Positions 9,547 through 20,360 of a stretch of DNA of 64,000 nucleotides are shown here, piece by piece (the stretch's first letter is position 1; the number at the start of each line of letters is the position of its first letter). Location: the NCBI RefSeq assembly GCF_000814845.2, contig NZ_CP010431.2, forward strand, positions 3,348,001 through 3,412,000. The letters run 5' to 3'. The translations under genes were made by a program, and so were the position numbers. The notes below the pieces were generated by a model, which was given only the letters and a program-made list of their open reading frames with translations, was not told where the DNA came from and searched no databases. Origin of the DNA: Pandoraea sputorum. Lineage in GTDB: Bacteria; Pseudomonadota; Gammaproteobacteria; Burkholderiales; Burkholderiaceae.

Positions 9547-10749
9547 TCAGGTGCCCGAGGGTTCCGGCTTGGTCAGCGCCATCACGGTGTGCATGTCCTT
9601 GTCGCCACGCCCCGAGAGATTGACCAGAACGATCTGATCCTTCGGCAGCGTCGGCGCAAGCTTGCACGCGTAGGCGAGCGCATGGCTCGACTCCAGCGCG
9701 GGGATGATGCCCTCGATCCGGCAGCAATCGTGAAAGGCTCGCAGGGCTTCGTCGTCGGTAATACCCACGTACTCTGCGCGCTTGATGTCGTGCAACCAGG
9801 CGTGCTCGGGGCCGACGCCGGGATAATCCAGACCGGCCGAGATCGAGTGCGTCTCGGTGATCTGGCCGTTGGCGTCCTGCAGAAGATAGGTGCGGTTGCC
9901 GTGCAGCACGCCGGGCGTGCCGCCGATGATCGACGCTGCATGGCGGCCGGTCTCGATGCCGTCGCCTGCCGCTTCCACGCCCACGAGCTTCACGTTCGGC
10001 ACGTCGATGTACGGATAGAAAATCCCCATCGCATTCGAACCGCCGCCCACGCAGGCCAACACGTAGTCCGGCTGGCGCCCGGCGAGTTCGGGCATCTGCA
10101 CCTTGCACTCTTCGCCGATCACGCTCTGGAAGTCGCGCACGAGCATCGGGTACGGGTGCGGGCCGGCCACGGTGCCGATGATGTAGAACGTGTTTTCGAC
10201 GTTCGTCACCCAGTCGCGCATGGCTTCGTTCAAGGCATCCTTGAGCGTCTTGGAGCCGGATTCCACAGGCACGACGGTCGCACCCAGCAGTTGCATGCGG
10301 TACACGTTGGCGGCCTGACGCTTGACGTCTTCTGCGCCCATGTACACCACACACTCCATGCCGAAGCGTGCCGCGATGGTCGCCGTGGCCACGCCGTGCT
10401 GCCCGGCACCGGTCTCGGCGATCACACGGGGCTTGCCCATGCGACGCGCGAGCAGCGCCTGACCGATCACGTTATTCACCTTGTGCGCGCCCGTGTGGTT
10501 CAGGTCTTCGCGCTTGAGGTACACCTGTGCGCCGCCCAGTTCCTGGCTCCAGCGCTTGGCGTGATAGATCGGCGACGGACGGCCGACGTAGTGCTTCAGT
10601 TCGTAATGGAATTCTTCGAGGAAGGCCGGATCGTGCTGATACTTGGCATAGGCCGCACGCAGTTCATCGAGCGCGTGGATCAGCGTCTCGGCAACAAAGA
10701 CACCGCCGTATTGGCCGAAATGGCCGCTGGCGTCAGGTAAATCGTACAT
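9547..10749 (-). CDS. trpB: Tryptophan synthase beta subunit
   Basis: This PLP enzyme condenses indole with serine to give tryptophan. It contains [14 protein letters not shown], with the PLP lysine at about residue 90, [10 protein letters not shown] with the catalytic Glu, and the phosphate-binding GGGSNA. About 400 residues is the normal length. ATG 10749 ([12 protein letters not shown]) is chosen; a GTG three codons upstream at 10758 is the alternative. It lies 66 bp downstream of trpF and 51 bp before the methyltransferase gene. Confidence 0.97.
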   Translation of the reverse strand: MYDLPDASGHFGQYGGVFVAETLIHALDELRAAYAKYQHDPAFLEEFHYELKHYVGRPSPIYHAKRWSQELGGAQVYLKREDLNHTGAHKVNNVIGQALLARRMGKPRVIAETGAGQHGVATATIAARFGMECVVYMGAEDVKRQAANVYRMQLLGATVVPVESGSKTLKDALNEAMRDWVTNVENTFYIIGTVAGPHPYPMLVRDFQSVIGEECKVQMPELAGRQPDYVLACVGGGSNAMGIFYPYIDVPNVKLVGVEAAGDGIETGRHAASIIGGTPGVLHGNRTYLLQDANGQITETHSISAGLDYPGVGPEHAWLHDIKRAEYVGITDDEALRAFHDCCRIEGIIPALESSHALAYACKLAPTLPKDQIVLVNLSGRGDKDMHTVMALTKPEPSGT

Positions 10750-10815
10750 GGTCGTCACTCATCGGTTGCCGGTGGGCGGGAGACCTGGCCCCTGCGCCTA
10801 CCCCGGCGGGTTGCT

Positions 10816-11490
10816 TCACTGTGCGTCGGCAGCGAGAACCGCTTGCACGAACGCCGTCATCCGGGCGTGATCCTTCACGCCCCGCGACGCCTCCACACCG
10901 CTCGACACGTCGACGGCGTAAGGCGCCACCCGGCGGATGGCTTCAGCAACGTTGTGTGCGTTCAAGCCACCACTCAAAACGGCCCGACGCGCGATGTCTT
11001 TTGGAATAAGTGACCAATCGAAAACCTTTCCTCCACCGCCGTAGCCCTCGACCAGAGCATCGAGCAAGATGCCCTGCGCGGCGGTGTATGCATTGGCGAA
11101 TTGTAGCAAATCGCCGCTGTCTTTCGTCTCCGGGCCGATACGCATAGCGCGCATGTACGGACGGTTGCCTGCCGCCGCCGCCAACGCCGCGCATTGCCCG
11201 GGCGATTCGTCGCCGTGGAATTGCAGCGCGGTGAGCGGAACGGCGTCCACAGTGCGGGCGATCTCGTCGGCACTCGCGTTGACGAACAGTCCCACGAGGC
11301 TCACATACGACGGCACCCGGCGGGCCAGTTCCGCCGCACGCGCGAGGTCCAGGTAGCGCGGGCTCGGCGGGTAGAAGACGAAACCGATGGCGTCGACACC
11401 CAGCGCCACGGCGTGGTCGATGTCGGCGGCCTGCGACAGGCCGCAGATCTTGATACGCGTACGAGACTTCACAGTATTCGGGGATTTCAT
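10816..11490 (-). CDS. trpF: Phosphoribosylanthranilate isomerase
   Basis: A TIM-barrel enzyme performing the Amadori rearrangement of N-phosphoribosylanthranilate in tryptophan synthesis. It shows KICGL, the catalytic Cys region near the N-terminus, FHGDE, and [12 protein letters not shown], which binds phosphate. ATG 11490 overlaps the truA stop as ATGA, a classic translational-coupling arrangement. The frame extends 10 codons further up, but those would lie inside truA. 224 residues is typical. Confidence 0.96.
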   Translation of the reverse strand: MKSPNTVKSRTRIKICGLSQAADIDHAVALGVDAIGFVFYPPSPRYLDLARAAELARRVPSYVSLVGLFVNASADEIARTVDAVPLTALQFHGDESPGQCAALAAAAGNRPYMRAMRIGPETKDSGDLLQFANAYTAAQGILLDALVEGYGGGGKVFDWSLIPKDIARRAVLSGGLNAHNVAEAIRRVAPYAVDVSSGVEASRGVKDHARMTAFVQAVLAADAQ

Positions 11491-12287
11491 GACTTGGCCC
11501 ACGGCATCGGGAACGGCCACGCAGCCAGGTTGGGCTCGGGCACTTCGAATCGCTCAGGATACCCGACGCGGGCCAAATACAGGCCCTCCGGCATGAAGGT
11601 CGGGGCGGCCTGACGGCGATCGCCGCTCGCGAGCACATGCGTCATCCAACTGGCCGGCTGACGGCCACGGCCGATCGCGACCAGGCACCCCATGATGTTG
11701 CGCACCATGTGGTGCAGGAAGGCACTCGCGCGAAAGCGGAAGAGGAAGAAGTCGCCGTGCTGCTCGACATCGATGGCGTACAGATGCTTCACAGGTGTCT
11801 TGGCCTGACATTCGGACGAACGGAACGCCGAGAAGTCATGCTCGCCGACGAGCGCCTGACTTGCCTCACGCATAGCCTCGAGGTCGAGCGGCGTATGCAG
11901 CCAGCCGCAACGGCCTTCGAGCAACGGCGAACGCACCGGATTCGCGTACAGGACGTAAAAATACGTGCGCTCGAAAGCGGCGAACCGTGAGTGGAAATCG
12001 TCCGGCATCGCTTTCGCCCACTGCACAGCGACGGTCTTGGGCAGGAAGGCGTTCACGCCGCGCACCCACGAGAACATCGCACGATCCAGATCGGTATCGA
12101 AATGCACCACCTGACCGATGCCATGCACGCCGGTGTCGGTGCGGCCCGCGACCGTGGTCGGCAGCGCTACACCGCCGAATTCCCGTAGCGCGGCTTCAAG
12201 CGTCTGCTGCACGGTGTTGCCGTGCGGCTGTGATTGCCAGCCGGAGAACGCCGTGCCGTCGTAATGGATGCCCAGTGCGATTCGCAT
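11487..12287 (-). CDS. truA: tRNA pseudouridine(38-40) synthase
   Basis: TruA isomerises uridines 38-40 in the anticodon arm. The 266-residue protein has the catalytic motif GRTDTGVHG with the nucleophilic aspartate at position 51, and [11 protein letters not shown] near the C-terminus. The ATG at 12287 lies just beyond the fimV terminator. It is the first gene of truA-trpF-trpB-methyltransferase-trpA-accD. Confidence 0.96.
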   Translation of the reverse strand: MRIALGIHYDGTAFSGWQSQPHGNTVQQTLEAALREFGGVALPTTVAGRTDTGVHGIGQVVHFDTDLDRAMFSWVRGVNAFLPKTVAVQWAKAMPDDFHSRFAAFERTYFYVLYANPVRSPLLEGRCGWLHTPLDLEAMREASQALVGEHDFSAFRSSECQAKTPVKHLYAIDVEQHGDFFLFRFRASAFLHHMVRNIMGCLVAIGRGRQPASWMTHVLASGDRRQAAPTFMPEGLYLARVGYPERFEVPEPNLAAWPFPMPWAKS

Positions 12288-12290
12288 ATG

Positions 12291-12325
12291 AAAAAGAAAA
12301 ATGGGCGCTCAACCAACGAGCGCCC
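12291..12325 (-). terminator. Rho-independent terminator after fimV
   Basis: On the minus strand GGGCGCTC pairs with GAGCGCCC (7-8 bp, 7-base loop), then ATTTTTCTTTTT. The T-run ends three bases before the truA start codon, so the truA promoter must lie upstream within or beyond this hairpin, or truA depends on readthrough. Confidence 0.85.
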
Positions 12326-12406
12326 CAAACTACGGTCAATCAGTCTTGTTCGGGTCAGGCCTTGCGACGCCCCGGCAGGCGCGTTGCGACACCTGGTGAA
12401 CAGGGA

Positions 12407-15400
12407 TTACTTGCCCAACTCAGCCAGACGCGAGCGCGCGACGGACTGCTGCGCGGCGTCGCCGCCAGCAATCACTTCTTCGAGCAACTCGCGCGCGCCA
12501 TCGTCGTCGCCAATCGTCTGGTAAGCCGTCGCCAGTTCGAGCTTCGTGTGGAACTCGTCCGGGACACCGGGTTCGGCTGCCGGTGCTGCCGCAGGGGCCA
12601 CTGCGGCAGCGCTCGGCGCGGTCTCGACCGGATGCGGGACGATCGCCTCAGGCGCATGCGCCACGGCTTCGGGTGCGCCCGCCTGGTGCTGTGGCGCTGC
12701 GGGCACTTCGGCGTAAGGCGTCTGCGGTGCCGACGCCTCCAGCGTCTCGTGTTCGACCAGCGCTTCCTCGCCAGTCACGTCCGGAAGCGTCGGGGCGCTG
12801 ACGAATGCAGGTGTGGCGGGCTGTGCGTCGTCGCCCTTCAAGTCGAGGCTGAAGTCCGACAAGTCGAACGACATCGGACGCAGCGACGGGGCTTCATGCG
12901 CCGCGTCGGTATAGCTACGCGGCGCTTCCGTGGCGCTGGCGGCCTGCTGCATCGCGGCGTCGAAGTCTGCGTCGCTCAGCTCATCGTCAAGGTCGGCCAT
13001 GTCCGTCATATCGCCGGAATCCGCCGTGTGACCGGCTTCCAGACGCGGGTCGCCCGAAGGCGCCATCGTGAACTGTACCGAGCCGATGCCCTTGCTCAGT
13101 GACGGCAAAGCGTCACTCGAAATCGTGCCGACATTCGCAGGCTGGCCCGGAATGCCCAAATCGAGATCGCCCAGCATGCCCGCGACACCGCCTTCGGGGG
13201 CGGCATGCGGCAGCGTCTCGGCGGCGACACCGCCGGTCACGGCAGCCGCGCCCAGTGCTTCGAGCGACGTCAGGGCATCGTCGGCGTGCGCATCGTGTGA
13301 ATCCTGCGGGGCAGACGTCTGACCGGCTTCTTCAGCGAATGCCGCATCCCAATCGATCTCCGGCTCGCTGGCGGCTTCTGCCACCGGCGCCGACTCGTGG
13401 GTCGGCGCTTCATCCACCACAGGCTCGGCAGGCGCGTCGAAGGCTTCGGACGCGACTTGCTCGGCGTGTGCTGCGTCCTGCAACTCGCCGAGGCCTTCGG
13501 CATGCGCCGTTTCAGCCAGTTCGTCGGTCACCGGGGCTTGCTCGGCGTCCCACGCATCCAACTCGTTCGATGCGGCGGCCGTGGAATCCAGAGCGACTTC
13601 GTCGTGTGCGACCGCGTCCGTCTCCGGCTCGGTCCACGTTGCGTCAGCTTCCGGATGCAGATGTTCGTCGGCCTCTGCCTGATTCGCGGCGTACAACGCA
13701 GCGGCACCGGCGGCACCCGCAGCGGCGACGCCCGCAGCCGTCGCAACGCCGTGCGACGTCGGCTCAAGGGCTTCAGCCGCGTGCGGCTTGTCTTGCAAGG
13801 ACGAGGGCTCGACGTTGCCGCCCTGTCCGTCACGACCGTCGTCGTACGGTCCCGGCTGGCCGACCGGCGGCTCGGCACGGCGACGGCGCATCAGCCACCA
13901 CAGGCCCAGCAACACCACCAGCGCGCCAGCGCCCGGCAGCACATACGGATTCTGCGTGAGCGCGCGCCAGTTCATGGCGGCGTTCGGTGTCGGCTTCGAT
14001 TCGGCCGCCGGTGCGCTGGCCGCTGCCGCAGACGCTGCAGCTGCATCGCTTGCCGAAGCAGCCACCGCCGTTGCCTCCGAGGCGTTCGCGTCAGCCGAAG
14101 CCGCCGAAGCGGCATCGTTCGCGGCAGCGCCGGACGCTGCCGCCGCCGTCGCATTGCTCGCAGCGGTATCTGCCGGTTTAGCGTCGGCATTCGCAGCCGC
14201 ATTCGTCGCCGTTTGAGTGCCTGCGGCAGCAGGTGCGGTTGTCTTGCCATCGGCGGATTTCGCCGTCTTCTCTTGCGCAGACGCCCCGGAAGCGGTGGCG
14301 GCCTGCTGCTCCAGATTAGCGACGGCCTGATTCTTCATCGCCAACAGCTTCTGGAGATCTGCTACGTTCTTCTGCAACTCATTCACCCTGCCCTGAGCCT
14401 CGGCCTGCGCCTTGCCCTGGGCGATTTGCTCTTCTTCGTTGCCGCCGGCACGGCCCGCCGTGCCTCCCTTACCGGGTCGCGACAACTTCAACTCATCGCG
14501 TGTGGCGGGGGTGGCAGCTTCCGGTGCCTTGCCCGCCTCGATCGCGCCCTGTGCACTGCGGCCACCGGCCGGTGCTGCCTGCTGCGCCGTGGAATCGGCC
14601 AGCCGCGCGCGATACGCGTCAAACTGTTCCCGCGCAGCGGACACGAACTTGCGTGCCTGCGCAGGCGGAATGCTCTGCACTTGCGCATCGGCGGGACGAT
14701 TCAACGTCGCCCCCTGGCGCAAACGGTTGGGATCGTTGCCGATAAACGCCGAACGATTCGATTCGAACAGCGCGGTCATCATCTGGGCCAGCGTCGTGCC
14801 CCCTTCCCCGCCCGTGTATTCGCGGGCAATCGACGACAGCGAGTCGCCGCGCGTCACCGTGCGGGCGTTCTCGCCCGAGGCCCCAACCCGGTTCTCTGCG
14901 CCGTTACCCGCAGGTGCCGCAGCGGCAGGCGCGGGCGTTGCTGAGCGAGACGTGGAAGCCGATGCGTCGGCACCGGCGGCAGAATTGGCCGCAGCGGCAG
15001 GCACGACTGCCTGCGGCTGCGCAGCGCTGGCTTCCGGAATGGCCGACAGCGTCACGGCATTCGACTGACGCCCCGTGCGCCATTCGAGCACCAGCAACAA
15101 ATCGAGGAACGACGTGCTGACCGGCTCGGCCGAATCGACGTGCACGAGATACGTGCCGCTGTACCCCGCGTCGCGACCGCCCGTGGGCGTCACCGATACA
15201 GACAGCTTGTCGAGCGTGGGGTCGTAGCGCAGCCCGGCCTGCTTGAAGGCATCGCGCGGCGCGAGCTTCACCGACAAGCCATCGGCCTCGGCCTGCGAGA
15301 CATTGCCCAGCACGATGACGGCGCGCAACGGCTGGCCCGGACCCGAGCGAACCTGTTGCGGACCGAACTCGGCCGCGCCGGCGTTCAGGAGCCCGAGGCT

Positions 15401-15481
15401 CCACAAGACAGCTGCCGCCGCACTCAAGCGAAACGAATTGCGGGACGAATTTGCGCGCTTGCCGGTCGAGTATTTCCGCAC
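12407..15481 (-). CDS. fimV: FimV/HubP-like polar peptidoglycan-binding protein
   Basis: This is a 1024-residue protein with a signal sequence (SAAAAVLWSLGLLNAGAA). It has a conserved FimV N-terminal domain and a LysM motif at about residues 205-260 (TRGDSLSSIAREYTGGEG). A coiled-coil stretch with Ala-rich linkers leads to one transmembrane helix near residue 510 (LPGAGALVVLLGLWWLMRRR). A long acidic cytoplasmic region ends in the FimV C-terminal TPR-like motif (ELATAYQTIGDDDGARELLE). The family organises cell-pole components such as type IV pili and twitching regulators. The only plausible start is GTG 15481 with a poor ribosome site, so the N-terminus is uncertain. The frame is intact despite extreme Ala/Ser/Asp-rich composition. 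It is preceded by asd and terminated at 12291-12325. Confidence 0.88.
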   Translation of the reverse strand: MRKYSTGKRANSSRNSFRLSAAAAVLWSLGLLNAGAAEFGPQQVRSGPGQPLRAVIVLGNVSQAEADGLSVKLAPRDAFKQAGLRYDPTLDKLSVSVTPTGGRDAGYSGTYLVHVDSAEPVSTSFLDLLLVLEWRTGRQSNAVTLSAIPEASAAQPQAVVPAAAANSAAGADASASTSRSATPAPAAAAPAGNGAENRVGASGENARTVTRGDSLSSIAREYTGGEGGTTLAQMMTALFESNRSAFIGNDPNRLRQGATLNRPADAQVQSIPPAQARKFVSAAREQFDAYRARLADSTAQQAAPAGGRSAQGAIEAGKAPEAATPATRDELKLSRPGKGGTAGRAGGNEEEQIAQGKAQAEAQGRVNELQKNVADLQKLLAMKNQAVANLEQQAATASGASAQEKTAKSADGKTTAPAAAGTQTATNAAANADAKPADTAASNATAAAASGAAANDAASAASADANASEATAVAASASDAAAASAAAASAPAAESKPTPNAAMNWRALTQNPYVLPGAGALVVLLGLWWLMRRRRAEPPVGQPGPYDDGRDGQGGNVEPSSLQDKPHAAEALEPTSHGVATAAGVAAAGAAGAAALYAANQAEADEHLHPEADATWTEPETDAVAHDEVALDSTAAASNELDAWDAEQAPVTDELAETAHAEGLGELQDAAHAEQVASEAFDAPAEPVVDEAPTHESAPVAEAASEPEIDWDAAFAEEAGQTSAPQDSHDAHADDALTSLEALGAAAVTGGVAAETLPHAAPEGGVAGMLGDLDLGIPGQPANVGTISSDALPSLSKGIGSVQFTMAPSGDPRLEAGHTADSGDMTDMADLDDELSDADFDAAMQQAASATEAPRSYTDAAHEAPSLRPMSFDLSDFSLDLKGDDAQPATPAFVSAPTLPDVTGEEALVEHETLEASAPQTPYAEVPAAPQHQAGAPEAVAHAPEAIVPHPVETAPSAAAVAPAAAPAAEPGVPDEFHTKLELATAYQTIGDDDGARELLEEVIAGGDAAQQSVARSRLAELGK

Positions 15482-15515
15482 TGTGTCTTGTCTAGCCTGT
15501 CAGTCGTTTGTCATT

Positions 15516-15576
15516 GGCCACGCGTGCAATACGCGTGGCCTCCCAAAGCGCGGACGGCGGCCTCGCGGGCCGCCGT
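15516..15576. other. Two adjacent hairpins between asd and fimV
   Basis: GGCCACGCGT-GCAAT-ACGCGTGGCC (15516-15540) is a perfect 10-bp stem. ACGGCGGCC/GGCCGCCGT (15554-15576) is a second stem. Neither has a T-run. They follow asd on the minus strand and may form a factor-dependent 3' end or protect the leu-asd message. Confidence 0.5.
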
Positions 15577-15606
15577 TCTTCACGCCTTACCGATACGCTG
15601 CAACGC

Positions 15607-16737
15607 TTACGCGTCGAGCAGGATCCGCAGCATGCGGCGCAGCGGTTCTGCCGCGCCCCACAACAGTTGATCACCCACCGTAAATGCCGACAGGTACTCC
15701 GGACCCATCGACATCTTGCGCAAGCGACCCACCGGGATCGTCATCGTGCCGGTCACGGCCGCAGGCGTCAAATCGGTCATCGACGCTTCGCGCGTGTTCG
15801 GCACCACCTTCACCCAGTCGTTCGCCTGGCCGATGATGTCGGTCAGTTCGTCTAACGGCACATCTTTCGTAAGCTTGATGGTCAGCGCCTGGCTGTGACA
15901 CCGCATCGCACCGATGCGCACGCACAGGCCGTCGACCGGAATGGCACGCGTGCCCGGGAAGCCGTCGCCCAGACCCAGAATCTTGTTGGTCTCGGCACCG
16001 CCCTTCCACTCTTCCTTCGACTGACCGTTGCCCAGATCCTTGTCGATCCAGGGAATCAGGTTACCGCCCAACGGCACGCCGAACTGCTTCGTTTCGTCAG
16101 CCGTCAGCGCGTGTTGCTTGGCGAGGACCTTGCGGTCGATCTCGAGAATCGCCGAGTGCGGATCGTCGAGCAGCGCCTTGACTTCGGCGTTGATCGTGCC
16201 GAACTGCGTGAGCAGCTCGCGCATGTGCTGTGCACCACCACCCGATGCGGCCTGATACGTCATCGACGTCAGCCAGTCGACCAGGCCGTGCTGGAACAGA
16301 CCGCCCAGGCCCATCAGCATGCAGCTGACCGTGCAGTTGCCGCCGACGAAGTTCTTCGTGCCCTTGGTGAGCGCGTTCTTGATGACGTCGAGGTTGACCG
16401 GATCGAGCACGATGATCGCGTCGTCCTTCATACGCAGCGTCGACGCTGCATCGACCCAGTAACCGTTCCAACCCGCTGCACGCAGCTTCGGGAAGATTTC
16501 TGTTGTGTAGTCACCGCCCTGGCAGGTAATGATGATGTCGCATTTTTTCAGCTCGTTGACATCATTGGCGTCTTTCAGCGAAGTTTCGTTCTTCGCCATC
16601 GACGGGGCTTTGCCGCCCGCGTTGCTGGTGCTGAAAAACACCGGCTCGATCAAGGCAAAGTCGTTCTCCTGCTGCATACGCTGCATCAGAACCGAACCGA
16701 CCATGCCCCGCCAACCTACCAGACCTACGGTTTTCAT
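15607..16737 (-). CDS. asd: Aspartate-semialdehyde dehydrogenase
   Basis: It reduces aspartyl phosphate with NADPH at the branch to lysine, threonine, methionine and diaminopimelate. The 376-residue protein is the gammaproteobacterial/betaproteobacterial-type Asd: [21 protein letters not shown] (Rossmann loop), active-site cysteine 135 in GGNCTVSC, and the catalytic His region in [12 protein letters not shown]. It follows leuB by 60 bp in the leuC-leuD-leuB-asd gene string. Confidence 0.97.
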   Translation of the reverse strand: MKTVGLVGWRGMVGSVLMQRMQQENDFALIEPVFFSTSNAGGKAPSMAKNETSLKDANDVNELKKCDIIITCQGGDYTTEIFPKLRAAGWNGYWVDAASTLRMKDDAIIVLDPVNLDVIKNALTKGTKNFVGGNCTVSCMLMGLGGLFQHGLVDWLTSMTYQAASGGGAQHMRELLTQFGTINAEVKALLDDPHSAILEIDRKVLAKQHALTADETKQFGVPLGGNLIPWIDKDLGNGQSKEEWKGGAETNKILGLGDGFPGTRAIPVDGLCVRIGAMRCHSQALTIKLTKDVPLDELTDIIGQANDWVKVVPNTREASMTDLTPAAVTGTMTIPVGRLRKMSMGPEYLSAFTVGDQLLWGAAEPLRRMLRILLDA

Positions 16738-16797
16738 TTATCCACTCTCTTATCGTTGCAATTGCGCCGAGGGGCGTCTCCCGACGCCCCGTCAACG

Positions 16798-17865
16798 TTA
16801 TAGCGCAGCAACCACTGCTGCGCCCATTTCGCGCGTACCGACCTTGGTCGCGCCTTCCTGCCAGATGTCAGGCGTGCGCAACCCCTGCGCCAGCACCTTC
16901 TTCACGGCGTTTTCGATACGGTCGGCCTGTTCGGCACGACCCAGCGTATAACGCAGCATCATGGCCGCCGACAGGATCGTTGCCAACGGATTGGCCACGC
17001 CCTTTCCGGCGATATCGGGGGCCGAACCGTGCGACGGCTCGTACAACCCCTTGTTATTGGCGTCCAGCGAAGCCGACGGGAGCATGCCGATCGACCCCGT
17101 AAGCATCGCGGCCTCGTCCGACAGGATATCGCCGAACATGTTACCCGTCACCACCACGTCGAAGTTCTTGGGTGCCTTGACCAGTTGCATCGCGGCATTG
17201 TCGACGTACATATGCGACAGCTCGACCTCCGGATACTGCTTCGCGACCTCGATCATCGTGTCGCGCCACAGTTGCGACGTCTCCAGCACGTTGGCCTTGT
17301 CCACCGAGCAAAGACGCTTGTCGCGCTTGGCCGCAGCCTGGAAAGCCACGTGCGCGATACGCTCCACTTCGGGCACGCTATAGCGCATGGTATCAAAACC
17401 TTCGCGTGCACCTTCGAAAGCCCCATCCGGCGATTGACGGAAGCCCTTGGGCTGACCGAAGTAAATGTCGCCGTTCAGCTCGCGAATGATCAGGATGTCG
17501 AGACCTGCGACGATCTCCGGCTTCAGGCTCGACGCGTCGGCCAGTTCCTTGTACAGAATGGCCGGACGGAAGTTGGCGAACAGCTGAAGGTGCTTGCGCA
17601 GACCCAGAATCGCCTGCTCGGGACGCAGCGCGCGCTCCAGCGAGTCGTACTTCCAGTCGCCTACCGCACCGAACAGAATGGCGTCGGCTTCCTTGGCCAG
17701 CTTGAGCGTGGCGTCCGGCAGCGGATGCCCCGCAGCCTCATAGCCCGCACCACCCACCGGCGCTTCTTCCATTTCGAACTTCTCGCCAAGCGCGTTGAGC
17801 ACATTGACGGCTTCCGTCACGATTTCCGGACCAATGCCGTCACCCGGCAACACAGCGATTTTCAT
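16798..17865 (-). CDS. leuB: 3-isopropylmalate dehydrogenase
   Basis: NAD-dependent oxidative decarboxylation of 3-isopropylmalate in leucine synthesis. The 355-residue protein starts [16 protein letters not shown] and contains the substrate/metal segment [18 protein letters not shown] and the adenosine-binding [18 protein letters not shown] 17865 is supported by AAGGAG nine bases upstream. The longer frame to 17928 would run into leuD. leuD ends 35 bp upstream. Confidence 0.97.
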   Translation of the reverse strand: MKIAVLPGDGIGPEIVTEAVNVLNALGEKFEMEEAPVGGAGYEAAGHPLPDATLKLAKEADAILFGAVGDWKYDSLERALRPEQAILGLRKHLQLFANFRPAILYKELADASSLKPEIVAGLDILIIRELNGDIYFGQPKGFRQSPDGAFEGAREGFDTMRYSVPEVERIAHVAFQAAAKRDKRLCSVDKANVLETSQLWRDTMIEVAKQYPEVELSHMYVDNAAMQLVKAPKNFDVVVTGNMFGDILSDEAAMLTGSIGMLPSASLDANNKGLYEPSHGSAPDIAGKGVANPLATILSAAMMLRYTLGRAEQADRIENAVKKVLAQGLRTPDIWQEGATKVGTREMGAAVVAAL

Positions 17866-17900
17866 GCAATCTCCTTGGATGTGCCTTGCCTGCGCGGGAC

Positions 17901-18551
17901 TCAGCCCGGCAAACGCGTTGCGAGCCACGGCTGCTTGGCGAGCCGCTCGGCCTCATAGGCGCGAATCTTGTCGGCATGACGCAGCGTCAGGCCAATGTCG
18001 TCGAAACCGTTCAACAGGCAGTACTTGCGGAACGGTGCGATGTCGAACTCATAAGCGCGACCGTCTGCCGTAATGACCGCCTGCTTGTCCAGATCGATGG
18101 TCAACTGATAGCCGTTGAACGCGGCCGTCTCGTTGAACAGATGGTCGACCTGCATCTCGGACAGCGCGATCGGCAACAGCCCGTTCTTGTAGCAGTTGTT
18201 GAAGAAGATGTCGGCGAAGCTCGGCGCAATCACGGCACGGAAACCGTATTGCTGCAATGCCCACGGGGCGTGCTCACGCGAGCTGCCACAGCCGAAGTTC
18301 TTGCGTGCGAGCAACACGGTCGCGCCCTGAAAGCGCGGTTGGTTCAGCACGAAATTCGGGTTGAGCGGACGCGTACTGCAATCCTGGCCCGGCTGACCGA
18401 CGTCGAGATAACGCCACTCGTCGAACAGGTTCGGGCCGAAACCCGTGCGCTTGATCGACTTCAGGAATTGCTTGGGGATGATCGCGTCGGTATCGACGTT
18501 TTCGCGATCCAGCGGTGCCACCAACCCCGTATGGACGGTAAATTTTTCCAT
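17901..18551 (-). CDS. leuD: 3-isopropylmalate dehydratase small subunit
   Basis: The swivelling domain that completes the LeuC active site for isomerisation of 2- to 3-isopropylmalate. The 216-residue protein shows [28 protein letters not shown] and [18 protein letters not shown] 18551 matches the family start; the frame could be extended by six codons only. It lies between the small lipoprotein gene and leuB. Confidence 0.96.
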   Translation of the reverse strand: MEKFTVHTGLVAPLDRENVDTDAIIPKQFLKSIKRTGFGPNLFDEWRYLDVGQPGQDCSTRPLNPNFVLNQPRFQGATVLLARKNFGCGSSREHAPWALQQYGFRAVIAPSFADIFFNNCYKNGLLPIALSEMQVDHLFNETAAFNGYQLTIDLDKQAVITADGRAYEFDIAPFRKYCLLNGFDDIGLTLRHADKIRAYEAERLAKQPWLATRLPG

Positions 18552-18670
18552 CACGAACCACCTGATCAAAACAGTTCGGCCGCGGCCTGTCGCGTGTACA
18601 GCGGGCCGTCAAACCGGAAATTTGTAGGTGTGCGTGCGAGGCCTTTGCCCGCGCGACGCACACCGTCGCA

Positions 18671-18799
18671 TCACTTCTTCGCGGCGTTTTCGAGCGCCGA
18701 GCCAGCGGCTTGCGTGTCCTTGCCGAGGCCCGCCATCGTGTTGCAACCCGCCACGCCCAACAGCAGCACCGCACCGATCAGCATCCACAGTTTCTTCAT
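18671..18799 (-). CDS. Entericidin-like small lipoprotein between leuC and leuD
   Basis: A 42-residue frame, MKKLWMLIGAVLLLGVAGC followed by NTMAGLGKDTQAAGSALENAAKK. The first 19 residues are a lipoprotein signal with lipobox VAGC, so Cys19 would be the acylated N-terminus. The mature part matches the entericidin pattern (NTM/GxGxD, ending in small and basic residues). Entericidins A/B are a toxin/antidote-type lipoprotein pair in E. coli; here there is only one copy. The gene lies between leuC and leuD on the same strand with 55 bp and 119 bp gaps, so it is probably in the leu operon. A real function in leucine synthesis is unlikely. Confidence 0.85.
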   Translation of the reverse strand: MKKLWMLIGAVLLLGVAGCNTMAGLGKDTQAAGSALENAAKK

Positions 18800-18854
18800 G
18801 GTCTTGTCTCTATCAAAGAAAATGTCCAACAACGGATAAATCGATGCTTGCCCG

Positions 18855-20264
18855 TCAAACGAGACGGCGCACGTCGACGAAATGGCCTTCGATCGCAGCA
18901 GCCGCCGCCATCGCCGGGCTCACCAGGTGGGTACGCCCACCCGCGCCCTGACGGCCTTCGAAGTTACGGTTCGACGTGGAAGCGCAACGCTCGCCCGATT
19001 CCAGACGGTCAGCGTTCATCGCCAGACACATCGAGCAGCCCGGCTCACGCCATTCGAAACCGGCCGCCTTGAAGACCTGATCCAGCCCTTCCTGCTCTGC
19101 CTGATGCTTGACCAGCCCCGAGCCCGGCACAACCATCGCCAGACGCACGTTCGACGCCACGCGTCGACCGAGCTTCTTCACGACGTAAGCCGCCGCACGA
19201 ATGTCTTCGATGCGCGAATTGGTGCACGAGCCGATGAACACCTTGTCGACGTTGATGCTCGACATCGGGGTATCCGGCGTGAGCGCCATGTACTCGAGCG
19301 CACGCTCCATGGCGCTGCGCTTGACCGGGTCCTTTTCCTTCTCGGGATCCGGCACGCGATCTTCGATGCTCACGACCATCTCCGGCGACGTCCCCCAGCT
19401 CACCTGCGGACGCAGCGTGTTGGCGTCGATCTCGACCACGTGGTCGAACGTTGCACCGGCATCGGTATGGAAGCCGCGCCAGTAGGCTTCGGCTTGCTGG
19501 AACTCCACGCCGGTCGGCGCAAACGGACGGCCCTTCACGTAGTTGATGGTCGTATCGTCAACGCCCACCAGACCCGCGCGCGCACCGGCTTCGATCGCCA
19601 TGTTGCACACCGTCATGCGGCCTTCCATCGTGAGCGAGCGAATCGCCGAGCCCGCAAACTCGATCGTGTAGCCCGTACCGCCGGCCGTACCGATCTTGCC
19701 GATGACGGCCAGCACGATGTCCTTCGCCGAGCAGCCGCGCGGCAGCGTGCCTTCGACCTTCACGAGCATGTTCTTGCTCTTCTTCATCAGCAAGGTCTGC
19801 GTCGCAAGCGTGTGCTCGACTTCCGACGTACCGATACCGAACGCCAGCGCACCGAAAGCGCCGTGCGTGGAGGTATGCGAGTCGCCGCACACCACCGTCA
19901 TGCCCGGCAACGTTGCGCCCTGCTCCGGCCCGATCACGTGCACGATGCCCTGACGAACGTCGTTCATCTTGAATTGTGTAATGCCGAAGCTATCGCAGTT
20001 CGCGTCGAGCGTATCGACCTGCAAACGCGAGACCGGATCGGCAATGCCGTGCGTGCGGTCGGTGGTCGGCACATTGTGGTCCGACACCGCGAGGTTGGCG
20101 GACAAACGCCAGACCGGACGCTGCGCGAGTTTTAGACCCTCAAACGCCTGCGGACTGGTCACCTCATGCAACAGATGACGGTCGATGTAGAGCACGGTCG
20201 TGCCATCGTCCTCGGTATGCACGACGTGTGCATCCCACAACTTGTCATACAGCGTCTTGGCCAT
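18855..20264 (-). CDS. leuC: 3-isopropylmalate dehydratase large subunit
   Basis: An aconitase-family [4Fe-4S] enzyme, 469 residues. The cluster cysteines are visible in [14 protein letters not shown] and [37 protein letters not shown] is the family signature. It is the first gene of the leuC-lipoprotein-leuD-leuB-asd string. Its upstream region carries the paired GTTC-N3-GAAC motif at 20290-20321. Confidence 0.97.
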   Translation of the reverse strand: MAKTLYDKLWDAHVVHTEDDGTTVLYIDRHLLHEVTSPQAFEGLKLAQRPVWRLSANLAVSDHNVPTTDRTHGIADPVSRLQVDTLDANCDSFGITQFKMNDVRQGIVHVIGPEQGATLPGMTVVCGDSHTSTHGAFGALAFGIGTSEVEHTLATQTLLMKKSKNMLVKVEGTLPRGCSAKDIVLAVIGKIGTAGGTGYTIEFAGSAIRSLTMEGRMTVCNMAIEAGARAGLVGVDDTTINYVKGRPFAPTGVEFQQAEAYWRGFHTDAGATFDHVVEIDANTLRPQVSWGTSPEMVVSIEDRVPDPEKEKDPVKRSAMERALEYMALTPDTPMSSINVDKVFIGSCTNSRIEDIRAAAYVVKKLGRRVASNVRLAMVVPGSGLVKHQAEQEGLDQVFKAAGFEWREPGCSMCLAMNADRLESGERCASTSNRNFEGRQGAGGRTHLVSPAMAAAAAIEGHFVDVRRLV

Positions 20265-20289
20265 GATAAAAACGCGGGGGCGAAATATA

Positions 20290-20321
20290 GTTCTGAGAAC
20301 GCAAATTACGGTTCTGTGAAC
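20290..20321. promoter_or_regulatory. Two GTTC-N3-GAAC dyads upstream of leuC
   Basis: GTTCTGAGAAC (20290-20300) and GTTCTGTGAAC (20311-20321) are two palindromes with centres 21 bp apart, two helical turns. They begin 26 bp before the leuC ATG and flank or overlap a minus-strand TATATT that could be a -10 element. This arrangement suits a dimeric regulator binding cooperatively to control the leu operon. The regulator is not identified. Confidence 0.5.
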
Positions 20322-20360
20322 TTTTGATTATGCCATAGCGCTTTCGCGCCGGCGGAATAC

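Noticed and set aside
8602-10740. 712-codon plus-strand ORF opposite trpB and the methyltransferase
   Set aside because: Shadow of two certain genes.
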